In this document: positions 6,623 through 13,816 of the stretch, piece after piece
Numbering within the stretch: position 1 is the stretch's first letter
How the letters are laid out: every line of letters begins with the position of its first letter
Source of the DNA: an uncultured Butyricicoccus sp.
GTDB lineage: Bacteria; Bacillota; Clostridia; Oscillospirales; Butyricicoccaceae
Direction: 5' to 3'
Assembly (NCBI GenBank): GCA_900547195.1
Contig: URFQ01000055.1
Coordinates: forward strand, 1 to 17,684
DNA length: 17,684 nucleotides
Notes under the pieces: model-generated
What the model was told of the DNA's origin: nothing
The model's database searches: none
Seen by the model: only the letters and a program-made list of their open reading frames with translations
Program-made: the position numbers and the translations under genes

Positions 6623-8125
6623 ATGTCGCAAATCCAGATTTCGGATCTCAGTTTTTGTTATGAAGGCAGCGATCGCCCGGTATTTTCCCACATATCGCTC
6701 ACGCTCGACGACCAGTGGAAGCTTGGCCTGATCGGCCGCAACGGGCGCGGGAAAACCACGCTGCTGCGCCTGCTGCTTGGAACGCTGCACGGCACGGGGC
6801 GCATTCACGCCGGGACAAACTTCTGCTATTTCCCCGCGCCGGCCGGACAGCCGGAACGCACGGCGCGCGCCGTATTGACCGGGCTTGGTGGTGGCTGCGA
6901 AGAATGGAGGCTCGTGCGCGAATTGTCGCTGCTCGGCGTGGACGAGGCGGCGCTGGACCGCCCGTTCTGCACGCTGTCGCCCGGGGAACAGGCCAAGGCG
7001 CAGCTGGCAGCGCTTTTCACGCGCGAGCACGCTTTTCCGCTGATTGACGAGCCGACCAACCATCTCGATCAGGCTGGCCGCCGCCTGCTGAGCGCCTACC
7101 TGCGCAAAAAGCGCGGGTTTCTCCTGGTATCCCATGACCGCGCCCTGCTGGATGGATGCATCGACCATGTGCTTTCTATCAACAAAGCGGATATTGAGCT
7201 GCAAAAGGGTAACTTTACCACATGGAAACAGGCGCGCGACCGGCAGGACGAATTTGAACACAACCAAAACGAGCGTCTGCGGCGCGAAATCGGCCGCCTG
7301 AACGAAGCCGCGCGCCGCGCCTCGTCCTGGTCGGACAAGGCGGAATCGGCCAAGTACGGCTCCCGCAACTCCGGCCTCCGCCCTGACCGCGGCTTCATCG
7401 GTCACAAATCCGCCAAGATGATGAAACGTGCCAAAAACGCCGAACGGCGGCTGGAATCGGCCGCCAAAGAAAAGGCCTTGCTGCTGAAAAACGTCGAGCG
7501 CGTGGATGGGCTCAAACTCAGCCCTCTGCATCATCACGCCGCCCGCCTGCTGACGCTCTCGGACGCCGCGCCGTGCTACAGCGGCAAGGCGGTGTGTGCG
7601 CCCGTGTCGCTCGAAATCACACCCGGCGAACGCATTGCGCTGGCCGGTGGCAACGGCGCCGGCAAATCCAGCCTGCTGCGCCTGCTCGCGGGCGAAAAGC
7701 AGGATTACACCGGCACGCTCACGCGCGCAAGCGGCCTCGTGGTCTCCTATGTGCCGCAGTGTACCGATGGGCTTGCGGGCGGCCTGCGCACCTTTGCCGA
7801 GGGCGTCGATTACAGCCTGTTCCTGACGGTGTTGCGCAAGCTGGGCTTGAATCGCATGCAATTTGAAAAGGATATGGCCGGTTTCAGTGCCGGGCAGAAA
7901 AAAAAGGTGCTGCTCGCACGCAGTCTGTGCGAGCAAGCACACCTTTATCTTTGGGACGAGCCGCTCAACTATATGGACTTGGATTCGCGCATGCAGATCG
8001 AGCAGCTTCTGGCTGAATTTCAGCCCACAATCGTGTTTGTGGAGCACGACGCGGCGTTCGCGGACGCGATCGCCACGCGCACGCTCGCGCTTACAGCTGT
8101 ATCCGGCGCGCGCCCCAGCCGATGA
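6623..8125 (+). CDS. Lsa-like ABC-F ribosomal protection protein
   Basis: Cytoplasmic twin-ATPase of 500 residues with no membrane segments. Domain 1 has Walker A GRNGRGKT (38-45), signature LSPGEQ (118-123) and Walker B FPLIDEP with catalytic Glu143. A helical interdomain linker (about 200-300), rich in Arg, Lys and Ala, is the part that reaches the peptidyl-transferase centre in resistance-type ABC-F proteins. Domain 2 has Walker A GGNGAGKS (342-349), signature FSAGQ (421-425) and Walker B LYLWDEP (Glu446). WKLGLIGRNGRGKTTLLRLL, FPLIDEPTNHLD and the WDEPLNY motif closely match the Lsa group, which protects ribosomes from lincosamides, streptogramin A and pleuromutilins. The length fits Lsa (about 498). 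The start is set by CAGGAGGGA seven bases before ATG. The attenuator upstream supports a drug-inducible role. The actual drug spectrum cannot be predicted. Confidence 0.88.
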   Translation: MSQIQISDLSFCYEGSDRPVFSHISLTLDDQWKLGLIGRNGRGKTTLLRLLLGTLHGTGRIHAGTNFCYFPAPAGQPERTARAVLTGLGGGCEEWRLVRELSLLGVDEAALDRPFCTLSPGEQAKAQLAALFTREHAFPLIDEPTNHLDQAGRRLLSAYLRKKRGFLLVSHDRALLDGCIDHVLSINKADIELQKGNFTTWKQARDRQDEFEHNQNERLRREIGRLNEAARRASSWSDKAESAKYGSRNSGLRPDRGFIGHKSAKMMKRAKNAERRLESAAKEKALLLKNVERVDGLKLSPLHHHAARLLTLSDAAPCYSGKAVCAPVSLEITPGERIALAGGNGAGKSSLLRLLAGEKQDYTGTLTRASGLVVSYVPQCTDGLAGGLRTFAEGVDYSLFLTVLRKLGLNRMQFEKDMAGFSAGQKKKVLLARSLCEQAHLYLWDEPLNYMDLDSRMQIEQLLAEFQPTIVFVEHDAAFADAIATRTLALTAVSGARPSR

Positions 8126-8561
8126 GCGCCAGCATCAACGCCGCAAACAGGATCGGGAACGCGGACAGTGCGCTCCCCAGCAGTTCCGCTTCAAAAAGCG
8201 CTCCAACGCCAAACAGCGCTGCGTCCAGCATCCAGACCACGATGCCGTAGCCCATCCCATGGCCGCCTTCATGCAACGCCAAAAGGCCCATGCTTCCGAG
8301 CAAAGCGGGCAGCGTCAGCAGGAGCACCGCCGACCAGTGGATCGCCGCCGTCATCAGCGATGATTTCAGTCGCTCATGGATACTGTACAGCGTTGTGGCG
8401 ATCGCAAGAGTCATATAGATGAGGCTCACCGTCAGATGAAACGCGGTAAAATGCAGATCGCAGAAAAAGCTCGAGGCGAAAATATTCACAGCCCCCGCAA
8501 ACATGCCGAACACCGTCACGGTTTTGGGAATCCAGAATTCCCGCGTTATGGTTTGTTCCAT
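8091..8561 (-). CDS. Small multi-pass membrane protein of unknown function
   Basis: I do not recognise a family. The 156-residue product has four to five hydrophobic segments (roughly 12-33, 40-62, 70-92, 103-120, 128-150). A soft His-rich loop (HEGGHGMGYG) lies between the middle segments, and the tail is basic. The ATG is preceded closely by GGAGG. It begins 15 bases after the stop of the zinc-ribbon membrane protein gene, so the two share an operon. Its last 35 bases overlap the end of the ABC-F gene on the other strand, so the final residues of both proteins are encoded by the same DNA. Confidence 0.72.
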   Translation of the reverse strand: MEQTITREFWIPKTVTVFGMFAGAVNIFASSFFCDLHFTAFHLTVSLIYMTLAIATTLYSIHERLKSSLMTAAIHWSAVLLLTLPALLGSMGLLALHEGGHGMGYGIVVWMLDAALFGVGALFEAELLGSALSAFPILFAALMLALIGWGARRIQL

Positions 8562-8576
8562 TTGCCCTCCGCCTTT

Positions 8577-9002
8577 CTATTTGGGCAGTTCCCTGCCGCA
8601 CTTCCGGCAGAACGCATACTCCCCTTCCACCGGCGCGCCGCAGTATGGGCAGAACCCGCCTTCGTTCGGTCCCGCTTTGGGCGGCGTTTCCGGACGCTTT
8701 GCACCAAAACGCTCGTTCAGCGGGTCGGTTTCTTCCCCGTCGTCCACAATATCAAAGGATGAATAGCGGTTTTCGCTGGTCGCGTTCTTGAAATGGTACA
8801 CCGCGTTCACAACGCCCATGCCGATAAAGCACAGGCCAAACAGCGGGAAGACCACGCTGATGATCCCCGGCGCGCCCATTTCGCTGGCGTCCGACGTGAT
8901 GCCCGCGGCCAGAATCGTCCAGAACACACCGAACACAATGGCCACAACCGACCCCACGCCGCCCATCATGGAAGGCCCGCGACCAGGTTTCATACTTTTC
9001 AT
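8577..9002 (-). CDS. Membrane protein with C-terminal zinc ribbon
   Basis: A 141-residue protein with a short basic Gly-rich N-terminus, two hydrophobic segments (about 16-38 and 45-70), a polar Asp/Glu-rich linker, and a C-terminal zinc-ribbon C-P-Y-C-G-A...F-C-R-K-C-G (about 117-137), whose four cysteines should bind one Zn2+. The frame is open well upstream, but the ATG at 9002 has AAGGAG eight bases before it and lies downstream of a good promoter. It is first in an operon with the 156-residue membrane protein. Such two-segment zinc-ribbon proteins are common in Bacillota and mostly uncharacterised, so no function is assigned. Confidence 0.8.
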   Translation of the reverse strand: MKSMKPGRGPSMMGGVGSVVAIVFGVFWTILAAGITSDASEMGAPGIISVVFPLFGLCFIGMGVVNAVYHFKNATSENRYSSFDIVDDGEETDPLNERFGAKRPETPPKAGPNEGGFCPYCGAPVEGEYAFCRKCGRELPK

Positions 9003-9038
9003 GCTGTCATCTCCTTTTTGTTTCGGATTGCTGCTTTC

Positions 9039-9067
9039 AGTGTAGGCCGGAGTCAGGCCGAAGTCAA
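9039..9067 (-). promoter_or_regulatory. Promoter of the zinc-ribbon membrane protein operon
   Basis: On the minus strand TTGACT (9067-9062) and TACACT (9044-9039) are separated by 17 bases. It predicts a leader of about 30 bases ending at the AAGGAG ribosome binding site. Confidence 0.6.
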
Positions 9068-9113
9068 GCAACAATACGGAAACCCTGTTCTTTTGCCGGT
9101 TTCCCAAAAGGCT

Positions 9114-9142
9114 TTGCGTATCCCGGTAGCGTGTATTATAAT
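9114..9142 (+). promoter_or_regulatory. Promoter of the aminotransferase gene
   Basis: TTGCGT (9114-9119) and TATAAT (9137-9142) are spaced by 17 bases, about 40 bases before the aminotransferase start codon. Confidence 0.7.
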
Positions 9143-9181
9143 GATAGGGACGGAACATGATAGAAAGAGAAGTGAACCCCA

Positions 9182-10348
9182 ATGCGTTTTATGAAGTTCG
9201 GCCAGGAGTCCGAATCCAATATTTTTAACCAGCTCGATGAAAAAAAGCAGGAGCTGGCCGCGCGCGGCGTGGACGTCATCAACCTGTCCATTGGCACGCC
9301 CGATTTCCAGCCCGGCCGCCATGTGATGCAGGCGGTCTCCGCGGCGGCGCTCGACCCGGACAACTACAAATACTCGATCAACGATACCCCTGCCCTGACC
9401 GGCGCGGTGCAGAACTGGTATGACCGCCGCTATGGCGTCAAACTGGATGCCAGCCAGATTATGACTGTGGACGGCTCGCAGGAAGGCATCGCCCATGTGG
9501 CGTTCCCATTTGCCGGCAAAGGCGACCTCGTGCTTGCACCCGACCCCGGTTATCCAATCTTTACCTTTGGCCCCATGATCACAGGGGCAGAAATCGGCCT
9601 GTACCCGCTGTACGCCGAAAAGGGCTGGATTTTGGACTTTGCGGACATCCCGGACGAGGTCGCCGACCGCGCCAAACTGATGGTGGTATCCTATCCGAAC
9701 AACCCAACCACCGCGGTGGCCGGCGTAACGTTTTACGAGGAGCTGGTCGCGTTTGCCAAGCGGCACAGCATTCTTATCCTGCACGATAACGCTTATTCCG
9801 ACCTTGTGATGGACGGCAAAAAAGGGATTTCGTTTTTATCTATTCCGGGCGCAATGGACGTGGGCATTGAATTCAACTCTTTGTCCAAGACCTACAACCT
9901 GACCGGCATGCGTGTATCCTTCGCGGTCGGCAACCGCGACATGATCCAAAAATTCCATGCGTTCCGTTCCCAGATCGACTATGGCATGTGGTTCCCCGCC
10001 CAAGCGGGCGCGGTCGCGGCGCTGAACGGCCCACAGGATATTGTCCGCGCCAACCGGATCGGCTATCAGCAGCGCCGCGACGCACTGTGCGGCGGCCTGC
10101 GCAGCATCGGATGGGATGTGCCGGACAGCCAGGGCACCATGTTTGTCTGGGCCAAGATCCCGGCAGGCTTTGCATCCTCCGCCGCGTTCGTGCTCGAACT
10201 GATGGACAAGACCGGCGTGATCTGTGTGCCGGGCGAGAGCTTCGGCGAGATGGGGCAGGGATATGTACGGTTTGCCCTCGTCGTGCCGCCCGCACGCATG
10301 GAGGAAGCCGTGCGGCGCATCGCGGAAAGCGGCATCCTGAACCGGTAA
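9182..10348 (+). CDS. PLP-dependent class I/II aminotransferase (DapL/AlaA-like)
   Basis: Cytoplasmic aminotransferase of 388 residues, normal length for fold type I. The Schiff-base lysine is Lys236 in NSLSKTYNLTGMR. Other active-site landmarks are NLSIGTPDF (34-42), the DGSQEGI phosphate-binding region (97-103), YPNNPT (171-176), DNAYSD (202-207) and a late YVRFALVVP holding the carboxylate-binding Arg. The pattern is closest to the LL-diaminopimelate/alanine aminotransferase group of class I enzymes. The amino donor and acceptor cannot be fixed from the sequence alone. The first ATG is used, with a modest GAGAAGTG ribosome binding site; an ATG three codons later is possible. It has its own promoter and is followed by three same-strand genes of unrelated function. 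Confidence 0.85.
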   Translation: MRFMKFGQESESNIFNQLDEKKQELAARGVDVINLSIGTPDFQPGRHVMQAVSAAALDPDNYKYSINDTPALTGAVQNWYDRRYGVKLDASQIMTVDGSQEGIAHVAFPFAGKGDLVLAPDPGYPIFTFGPMITGAEIGLYPLYAEKGWILDFADIPDEVADRAKLMVVSYPNNPTTAVAGVTFYEELVAFAKRHSILILHDNAYSDLVMDGKKGISFLSIPGAMDVGIEFNSLSKTYNLTGMRVSFAVGNRDMIQKFHAFRSQIDYGMWFPAQAGAVAALNGPQDIVRANRIGYQQRRDALCGGLRSIGWDVPDSQGTMFVWAKIPAGFASSAAFVLELMDKTGVICVPGESFGEMGQGYVRFALVVPPARMEEAVRRIAESGILNR

Positions 10349-10377
10349 GCGTCCGGCCGCGCAAGCGCTTTTTCACC

Positions 10378-10393
10378 GGGCGCCGCGGCGCCC
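10378..10393 (+). terminator. GC-rich inverted repeat after the aminotransferase (weak terminator)
   Basis: GGGCGCC (10378-10384) and GGCGCCC (10387-10393) are perfect inverted arms followed by TTCTT. The T-run is poor, so some read-through into the VOC gene is likely. Confidence 0.4.
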
Positions 10394-10418
10394 TTCTTAT
10401 GCAAAGGTGGTATGTTTT

Positions 10419-10808
10419 ATGAAGCTCGATCATTTCGCACTGTATACCCCGGATTTGGAGCGCATGCGCGCATTTTATGAAACCTATTTCGGGGCGGCCA
10501 GCAACACGCAGTATCACAATCCCAAAACCGGCCTGCGCACCTATTTCCTGTCCTTTGAGGACGGCGCGCGGCTGGAAATCATGACCCGTCCGGAGATCAC
10601 GGTAGCCGATCCCACGCCAATGCACAGCGGATACATCCATCTGGCGCTCACAGCCGGCGACCGTGCCGCGGTGGACACGCTGGCTGCGCGCCTGCTGGCA
10701 GACGGCTACCCAGTGACCAGCGGGCCGCGCGTCACCGGCGACGGCTATTACGAATGCTGCGTGCTCGATCCGGACGGCAACACGGTCGAACTTATGGCCG
10801 AATCTTGA
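10419..10808 (+). CDS. VOC-fold protein (glyoxalase/bleomycin-resistance superfamily)
   Basis: A 129-residue protein with the paired beta-alpha-beta-beta-beta modules of the vicinal oxygen chelate superfamily. Likely metal ligands are His5 in LDHFALYT, a Glu in LEIMTRPE, a His in GYIHLALTAGD and the late Glu in DPDGNTVELMAE. The DPDGN-x-x-E ending is typical of the family. The superfamily includes glyoxalase I, dioxygenases and drug-binding proteins, and the sequence does not say which. The ATG at 10419 is preferred to a GTG four codons earlier because AAAGGTGG lies eight bases upstream. Its stop codon overlaps the ribosome binding site of the exonuclease gene, so the two are co-expressed. 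Confidence 0.85.
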   Translation: MKLDHFALYTPDLERMRAFYETYFGAASNTQYHNPKTGLRTYFLSFEDGARLEIMTRPEITVADPTPMHSGYIHLALTAGDRAAVDTLAARLLADGYPVTSGPRVTGDGYYECCVLDPDGNTVELMAES

Positions 10809-10819
10809 GGAGGTATCCT

Positions 10820-11575
10820 ATGAAACTCATTTCCTGGAATGTCAACGGCCTGCGCGCCTGCATGGGCAAAGGCTTTCTTGATTTTGTCGCCGCTGAAAAT
10901 CCGGACATGCTCTGTCTGCAGGAGACCAAAATGCAGCAGGGTCAGGCCGATGTGCCGGTGGACGGCTACCATGAATACTGGTGCTCGGCAGAGAAGAAGG
11001 GGTATTCGGGCACGGCCCTGTTCACCAAAACCGAACCGCTCACGGTGTCCTACAACCTTGGCATTGACGAACACGACCACGAGGGCCGCGTCATTACAGC
11101 CGAATATCCGGAGTTCTATCTGGTCACCGTTTACGTCCCCAACTCGCAGGACGGCCTCAAGCGTCTGGATTACCGCATGCAATGGGAGGATGCTTTCCGC
11201 GCCTATATCAAAAAGCTGGATGAAACCAAGCCGGTCATTATTTGTGGGGACATGAACGTGGCCCACCAGGAGATTGACCTGAAAAACCCCAAAACCAATC
11301 GCAAAAACGCGGGCTTTACCGACGAGGAGCGCGCAAAGATGAGCGAGCTACTTGGCGCGGGCTTTGTGGATACCTGGCGGCATTTTTATCCGGACGCCGA
11401 GGGAGTCTATTCGTGGTGGAGCTACCGTTTCAAAGCCCGCGAAAAGAACGCGGGCTGGCGCATCGACTATTTTATCGTGTCCGAACGGTTTGTCGGGCGC
11501 GTCAAGGCGGCGCGCATCCTGACCGATGTGTTTGGCTCTGACCACTGCCCGGTGGCGATTGAAATTGAAGGATAA
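10820..11575 (+). CDS. xth: Exodeoxyribonuclease III (class II AP endonuclease)
   Basis: DNA-repair nuclease of 251 residues, the usual length, that cuts at abasic sites and degrades 3' ends. Active-site residues are visible: the Asn in ISWNVNGLRA (residues 4-13), the metal-binding Glu in LQETKMQ, the Asp and Asn in CGDMNVAHQEIDL, and the final Asp-His pair in GSDHCPVAIEI. The KNAGFTDEER and WSYRFKAREKNAGWRIDYF blocks are diagnostic of the ExoA/XthA group. GAGGAGGT lies six bases before the ATG, partly over the VOC stop codon, implying translational coupling. Identification is firm; exoA is the name used for the Bacillus homologue. Confidence 0.95.
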   Translation: MKLISWNVNGLRACMGKGFLDFVAAENPDMLCLQETKMQQGQADVPVDGYHEYWCSAEKKGYSGTALFTKTEPLTVSYNLGIDEHDHEGRVITAEYPEFYLVTVYVPNSQDGLKRLDYRMQWEDAFRAYIKKLDETKPVIICGDMNVAHQEIDLKNPKTNRKNAGFTDEERAKMSELLGAGFVDTWRHFYPDAEGVYSWWSYRFKAREKNAGWRIDYFIVSERFVGRVKAARILTDVFGSDHCPVAIEIEG

Positions 11576-11585
11576 GGCGCTGTAT

Positions 11586-11969
11586 TTGCCGGAGGCCTGC
11601 AACGATGAAGTTCTGTTCCACCGGGAAGGCGGCGCGGGGGAAGCCGCAGGCGAACCTGCCCCCGACCCGCTGAAGCGGCCGGACATCCTCCCGGAAGAGG
11701 AGGAGCCCGAGGATGGGTTTCTGCCCTTTGATCCTTTCGGCGGCGCTTATGCGCCCTGTCCGTGCTGCGGGGCGGATATCCCTGACCCGCCCTCTCCGGG
11801 ATTTATCTGCCCGGTGTGCTACTGGGAAATCGACGATGACGTTCGCGATGACCCTATCAAGCCGAGCAACCAAAATCACGGCCTCAGCCTGGACGAGGCC
11901 CAGATGAATTTCCGCGCGTTCGGCATCTGCGAGCCGTCGCTGTGCTGGCACGAACCCTCCGATGCGTAA
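11586..11969 (+). CDS. CPCC-family cysteine-rich protein, putative zinc binder
   Basis: A small protein of about 127 residues. A Glu/Pro-rich N-terminus (about 15-50) leads to the CPCC domain: C-P-C-C-G at 58-62, then G-F-I-C-P-V-C-Y-W-E at 72-81, giving four or more cysteines placed to hold a metal. Conserved NHGLSLDEAQMNF follows. The family is widespread in bacteria and has no established biochemical role. The start is uncertain: no ATG with a ribosome binding site exists. The TTG at 11586 has AAGG eight bases upstream, overlapping the exonuclease stop codon; an ATG at 11526 inside the exonuclease gene has no ribosome binding site. It is probably co-transcribed with the exonuclease gene and ends in a strong terminator. 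Confidence 0.78.
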   Translation: MPEACNDEVLFHREGGAGEAAGEPAPDPLKRPDILPEEEEPEDGFLPFDPFGGAYAPCPCCGADIPDPPSPGFICPVCYWEIDDDVRDDPIKPSNQNHGLSLDEAQMNFRAFGICEPSLCWHEPSDA

Positions 11970-12005
11970 AAAAGCCCTGCTTTCTTAAGAAAGCAGGGCT
12001 TTTTT
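11968..12005. terminator. Perfect 38-nt palindromic bidirectional terminator
   Basis: The two 19-base halves (11968-11986 and 11987-12005) are exact inverted copies, each with the core AAGCCCTGCTTTC or its complement, bounded by A6 and T6. It starts within the CPCC stop codon and lies two bases from the stop of the minus-strand secreted-protein gene, so it ends both transcripts. Confidence 0.93.
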
Positions 12006-12006
12006 A

Positions 12007-13347
12007 TTATGGAAGCCGGATTTCGGTCACATCGCCAGTTGGGCGGACGGACGGGGAAACCGTCGCGGCGCTGGAGTCGAGCGTCAGAGTAAAGTCCAGA
12101 TCCGTAGTTTTGGCACCCTGGATGGACAAGGTCATCTGATAGCTGTCCAAATCCTGATCCACCGACGTGTTGTAGGACGTCGTGCCGTCGGTGACCGAGC
12201 CCGTCATCTGTACGCGAACCGGGTTGCCGTCCGCCCCGTAATACAGGTGCATATCATAGCTGTTCGTACCATTCGTGCTGGTGAGCACCATCTCCTCGCC
12301 GGATGTTTTCCACGCGCTGTCGCCATAAATTGTTTTGGCTGTGTCAAGGAAGCTGCGCACCGTGGACACCGTTGCGGACGGGGCGTTTTTCAGCTCCACT
12401 TGCTGCGCCATCGCAGCCACGCAATCGGTAAACGAGTTTCCGGCCACGGCGCTCAGCATGGAGCCCATCGGCTTCCCGGCGACCGAATCAAGCGGCAAGC
12501 CAACCCAGCCGCCGTCCTTGATGCCGAGCTCAGAGAGGGTCGGGCAGGACAAATACAGCGTGCCGTCCTGACGGCTGACAATCGCCTGATAGCTGGTGCT
12601 TGCAAGGCGCTGGAGCAGGGACTGGATCTCGCTGTCCATCACATCTTTGCCTTCATTCTTTTCAATCGCGGCCTGAAGCGCCGTGATATCGGTTTTAACC
12701 GAGCCCGACAGTTCGGCCGCATCCGCGTTCTCAGCGCCCGAAATGGTGCCGGTCATATTTACCGGAACCTCGCCCATAGCAGTCTTGTAATCGAGATTCA
12801 GCGTGAAACCGCCCTCGATTTTCCGATTCACGCCCGCGAACTCCAGATAGTCGTCCATATAAGTATATGCGTCTTCATAGCCGCCCATCAGCTTTTCCAC
12901 ATCCACAATCAGGACGGTCTTGGTCGCCTGCACCCAGTCCACACATGCGCCGAACGACTGTGACGCAAAACGCACCGGCACATAGGTTCGGCCGTCTTCA
13001 ATGAAGGGCGCGACATCGGTGGGCGTGGTGCGGGTATCTCCAGCCTCAGTAATGGCGACGCCGGTCTGGCCAATCTGAAAGCGCACCTCGCGGCCGTTGC
13101 GGGTAGCGATGACCGTTTTGGTCGCGCCGTCCCACTGGACGCTCGCGCCCATCTGTTCGAAGATCGCGCGGAACGGGACAAACGTGCGGTCGCTGCGGAT
13201 GAGCGGGCTGGCATCCGTGAAGCGGACCGCCTGATCATCCACCTTCACGGAAATGTCATTTGCCGCCATGGCAGGCGCGGTCAGCGCGCCAAGCAGCAGG
13301 GCCGAACAGAACAACGTCCCAAGGGGACGGAAGAATTTCTTTTGCAT
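12007..13347 (-). CDS. Secreted protein with copper-amine-oxidase-like N-terminal (stalk) domain
   Basis: Exported protein of 446 residues. Residues 1-28 are a signal peptide: basic MQKKFFRP, a hydrophobic core, and an A-P-A-M-A cleavage motif before A-N. Residues 30-150 hold the copper amine oxidase N-terminal-like domain, two repeats of the pattern V-x-F-x-D-x-x-P...V-P-x-R-x-x-x-E/S-x-x-G-x-x-V-x-W. In Bacillota this domain serves as a surface-attachment or stalk module and is unrelated to oxidase activity. Residues 155-446 are Ser/Thr/Gly-rich beta-type sequence with alternating hydrophobics (EVPVNMTGTIS and similar), which I cannot place in a named family but which resembles LolA-like or DUF lipid-binding beta structures. 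AGAGGT lies seven bases before the ATG. It is monocistronic and shares the palindromic terminator with the plus-strand CPCC gene. Confidence 0.85.
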   Translation of the reverse strand: MQKKFFRPLGTLFCSALLLGALTAPAMAANDISVKVDDQAVRFTDASPLIRSDRTFVPFRAIFEQMGASVQWDGATKTVIATRNGREVRFQIGQTGVAITEAGDTRTTPTDVAPFIEDGRTYVPVRFASQSFGACVDWVQATKTVLIVDVEKLMGGYEDAYTYMDDYLEFAGVNRKIEGGFTLNLDYKTAMGEVPVNMTGTISGAENADAAELSGSVKTDITALQAAIEKNEGKDVMDSEIQSLLQRLASTSYQAIVSRQDGTLYLSCPTLSELGIKDGGWVGLPLDSVAGKPMGSMLSAVAGNSFTDCVAAMAQQVELKNAPSATVSTVRSFLDTAKTIYGDSAWKTSGEEMVLTSTNGTNSYDMHLYYGADGNPVRVQMTGSVTDGTTSYNTSVDQDLDSYQMTLSIQGAKTTDLDFTLTLDSSAATVSPSVRPTGDVTEIRLP

Positions 13348-13509
13348 ACCGGGAACCTCTTTTATTCAGTGTTTTATAAAATCCTATCTTTAGGGTAACA
13401 CAAACCTCCCGGGAATACAAGGGAAAAGCGGGGGCTTCCCGCAAAAAGCCAATTTTAAAATTGTTTCACAGTCCATTCACACTATGTTCATATTTGGAAG
13501 GAAAACCGG

Positions 13510-13765
13510 TGTTATACTGTACTCGTAAAGCAGAAGTGGTATTCAATAATACACAATTTCTCTTTTACCCCCTATTTCCCCCTTTTTTTGAAGCGCGGAA
13601 GGGAACGCCTCCCCCCGGCAGCCTTCCGTTGCTTCATCCCCCTCTTTTTCTTTTCTTTTTATTTTCAAGATCAATCCATTTCCCCTTTTTCTCTTTTCTT
13701 TTTACCTATCCTTTATTTCTGAAGGAAACGGCGGTTCCGATGTATGGGCCGCCGCTTTTCTTTTT
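13510..13765 (+). ncRNA. Candidate C/U-rich small RNA with a C-loop hairpin
   Basis: This gap has no credible gene but does have the parts of a stand-alone RNA on the plus strand. TGTTATACT (13510-13518) is an extended -10 promoter, so the RNA would begin near 13525. A hairpin follows: GAAGC (13590-13594) with GCTTC (13631-13635), GGAAGG (13597-13602) with CCTTCC (13622-13627), and GCC (13607-13609) with GGC (13617-13619), closing on a TCCCCCC loop. It is flanked by pyrimidine tracts with several CCCC or CCCCC blocks, and ends in a CGGCGG/CCGCCG hairpin with a T-run at 13729-13765. C-rich loops of this kind pair with ribosome binding sites in known Gram-positive small RNAs. No -35 box is visible and expression is unproven. 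Confidence 0.5.
13729..13765 (+). terminator. Plus-strand terminator in the 13.35-13.8 kb gap
   Basis: CGGCGG (13729-13734) pairs with CCGCCG (13749-13754) over a 14-base loop, then CTTTTCTTTTT. No plus-strand gene precedes it, so it most likely ends the candidate small RNA. Confidence 0.65.
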
Positions 13766-13771
13766 AAAAAT

Positions 13772-13811
13772 GGGAGCCGTCAGGCATAATCGGCCCGACG
13801 GCTCCCGTTTT
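13772..13811. terminator. Terminator of the sodium-pump decarboxylase operon
   Basis: GGGAGCCGTC (13772-13781) and GACGGCTCCC (13797-13806) form a ten-pair stem with a 15-base loop. On the minus strand it is followed by ATTTTT and lies just after the oadB stop; on the plus strand it is followed by GTTTTAT. It is probably bidirectional. Confidence 0.85.
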
Positions 13812-13816
13812 ATAAA

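Noticed and set aside
6302..8047. 581-residue minus-strand open frame opposite the ABC-F gene
   Set aside because: Antisense to a clear ABC-F protein with intact motifs; the product matches nothing I know and crosses the attenuator.
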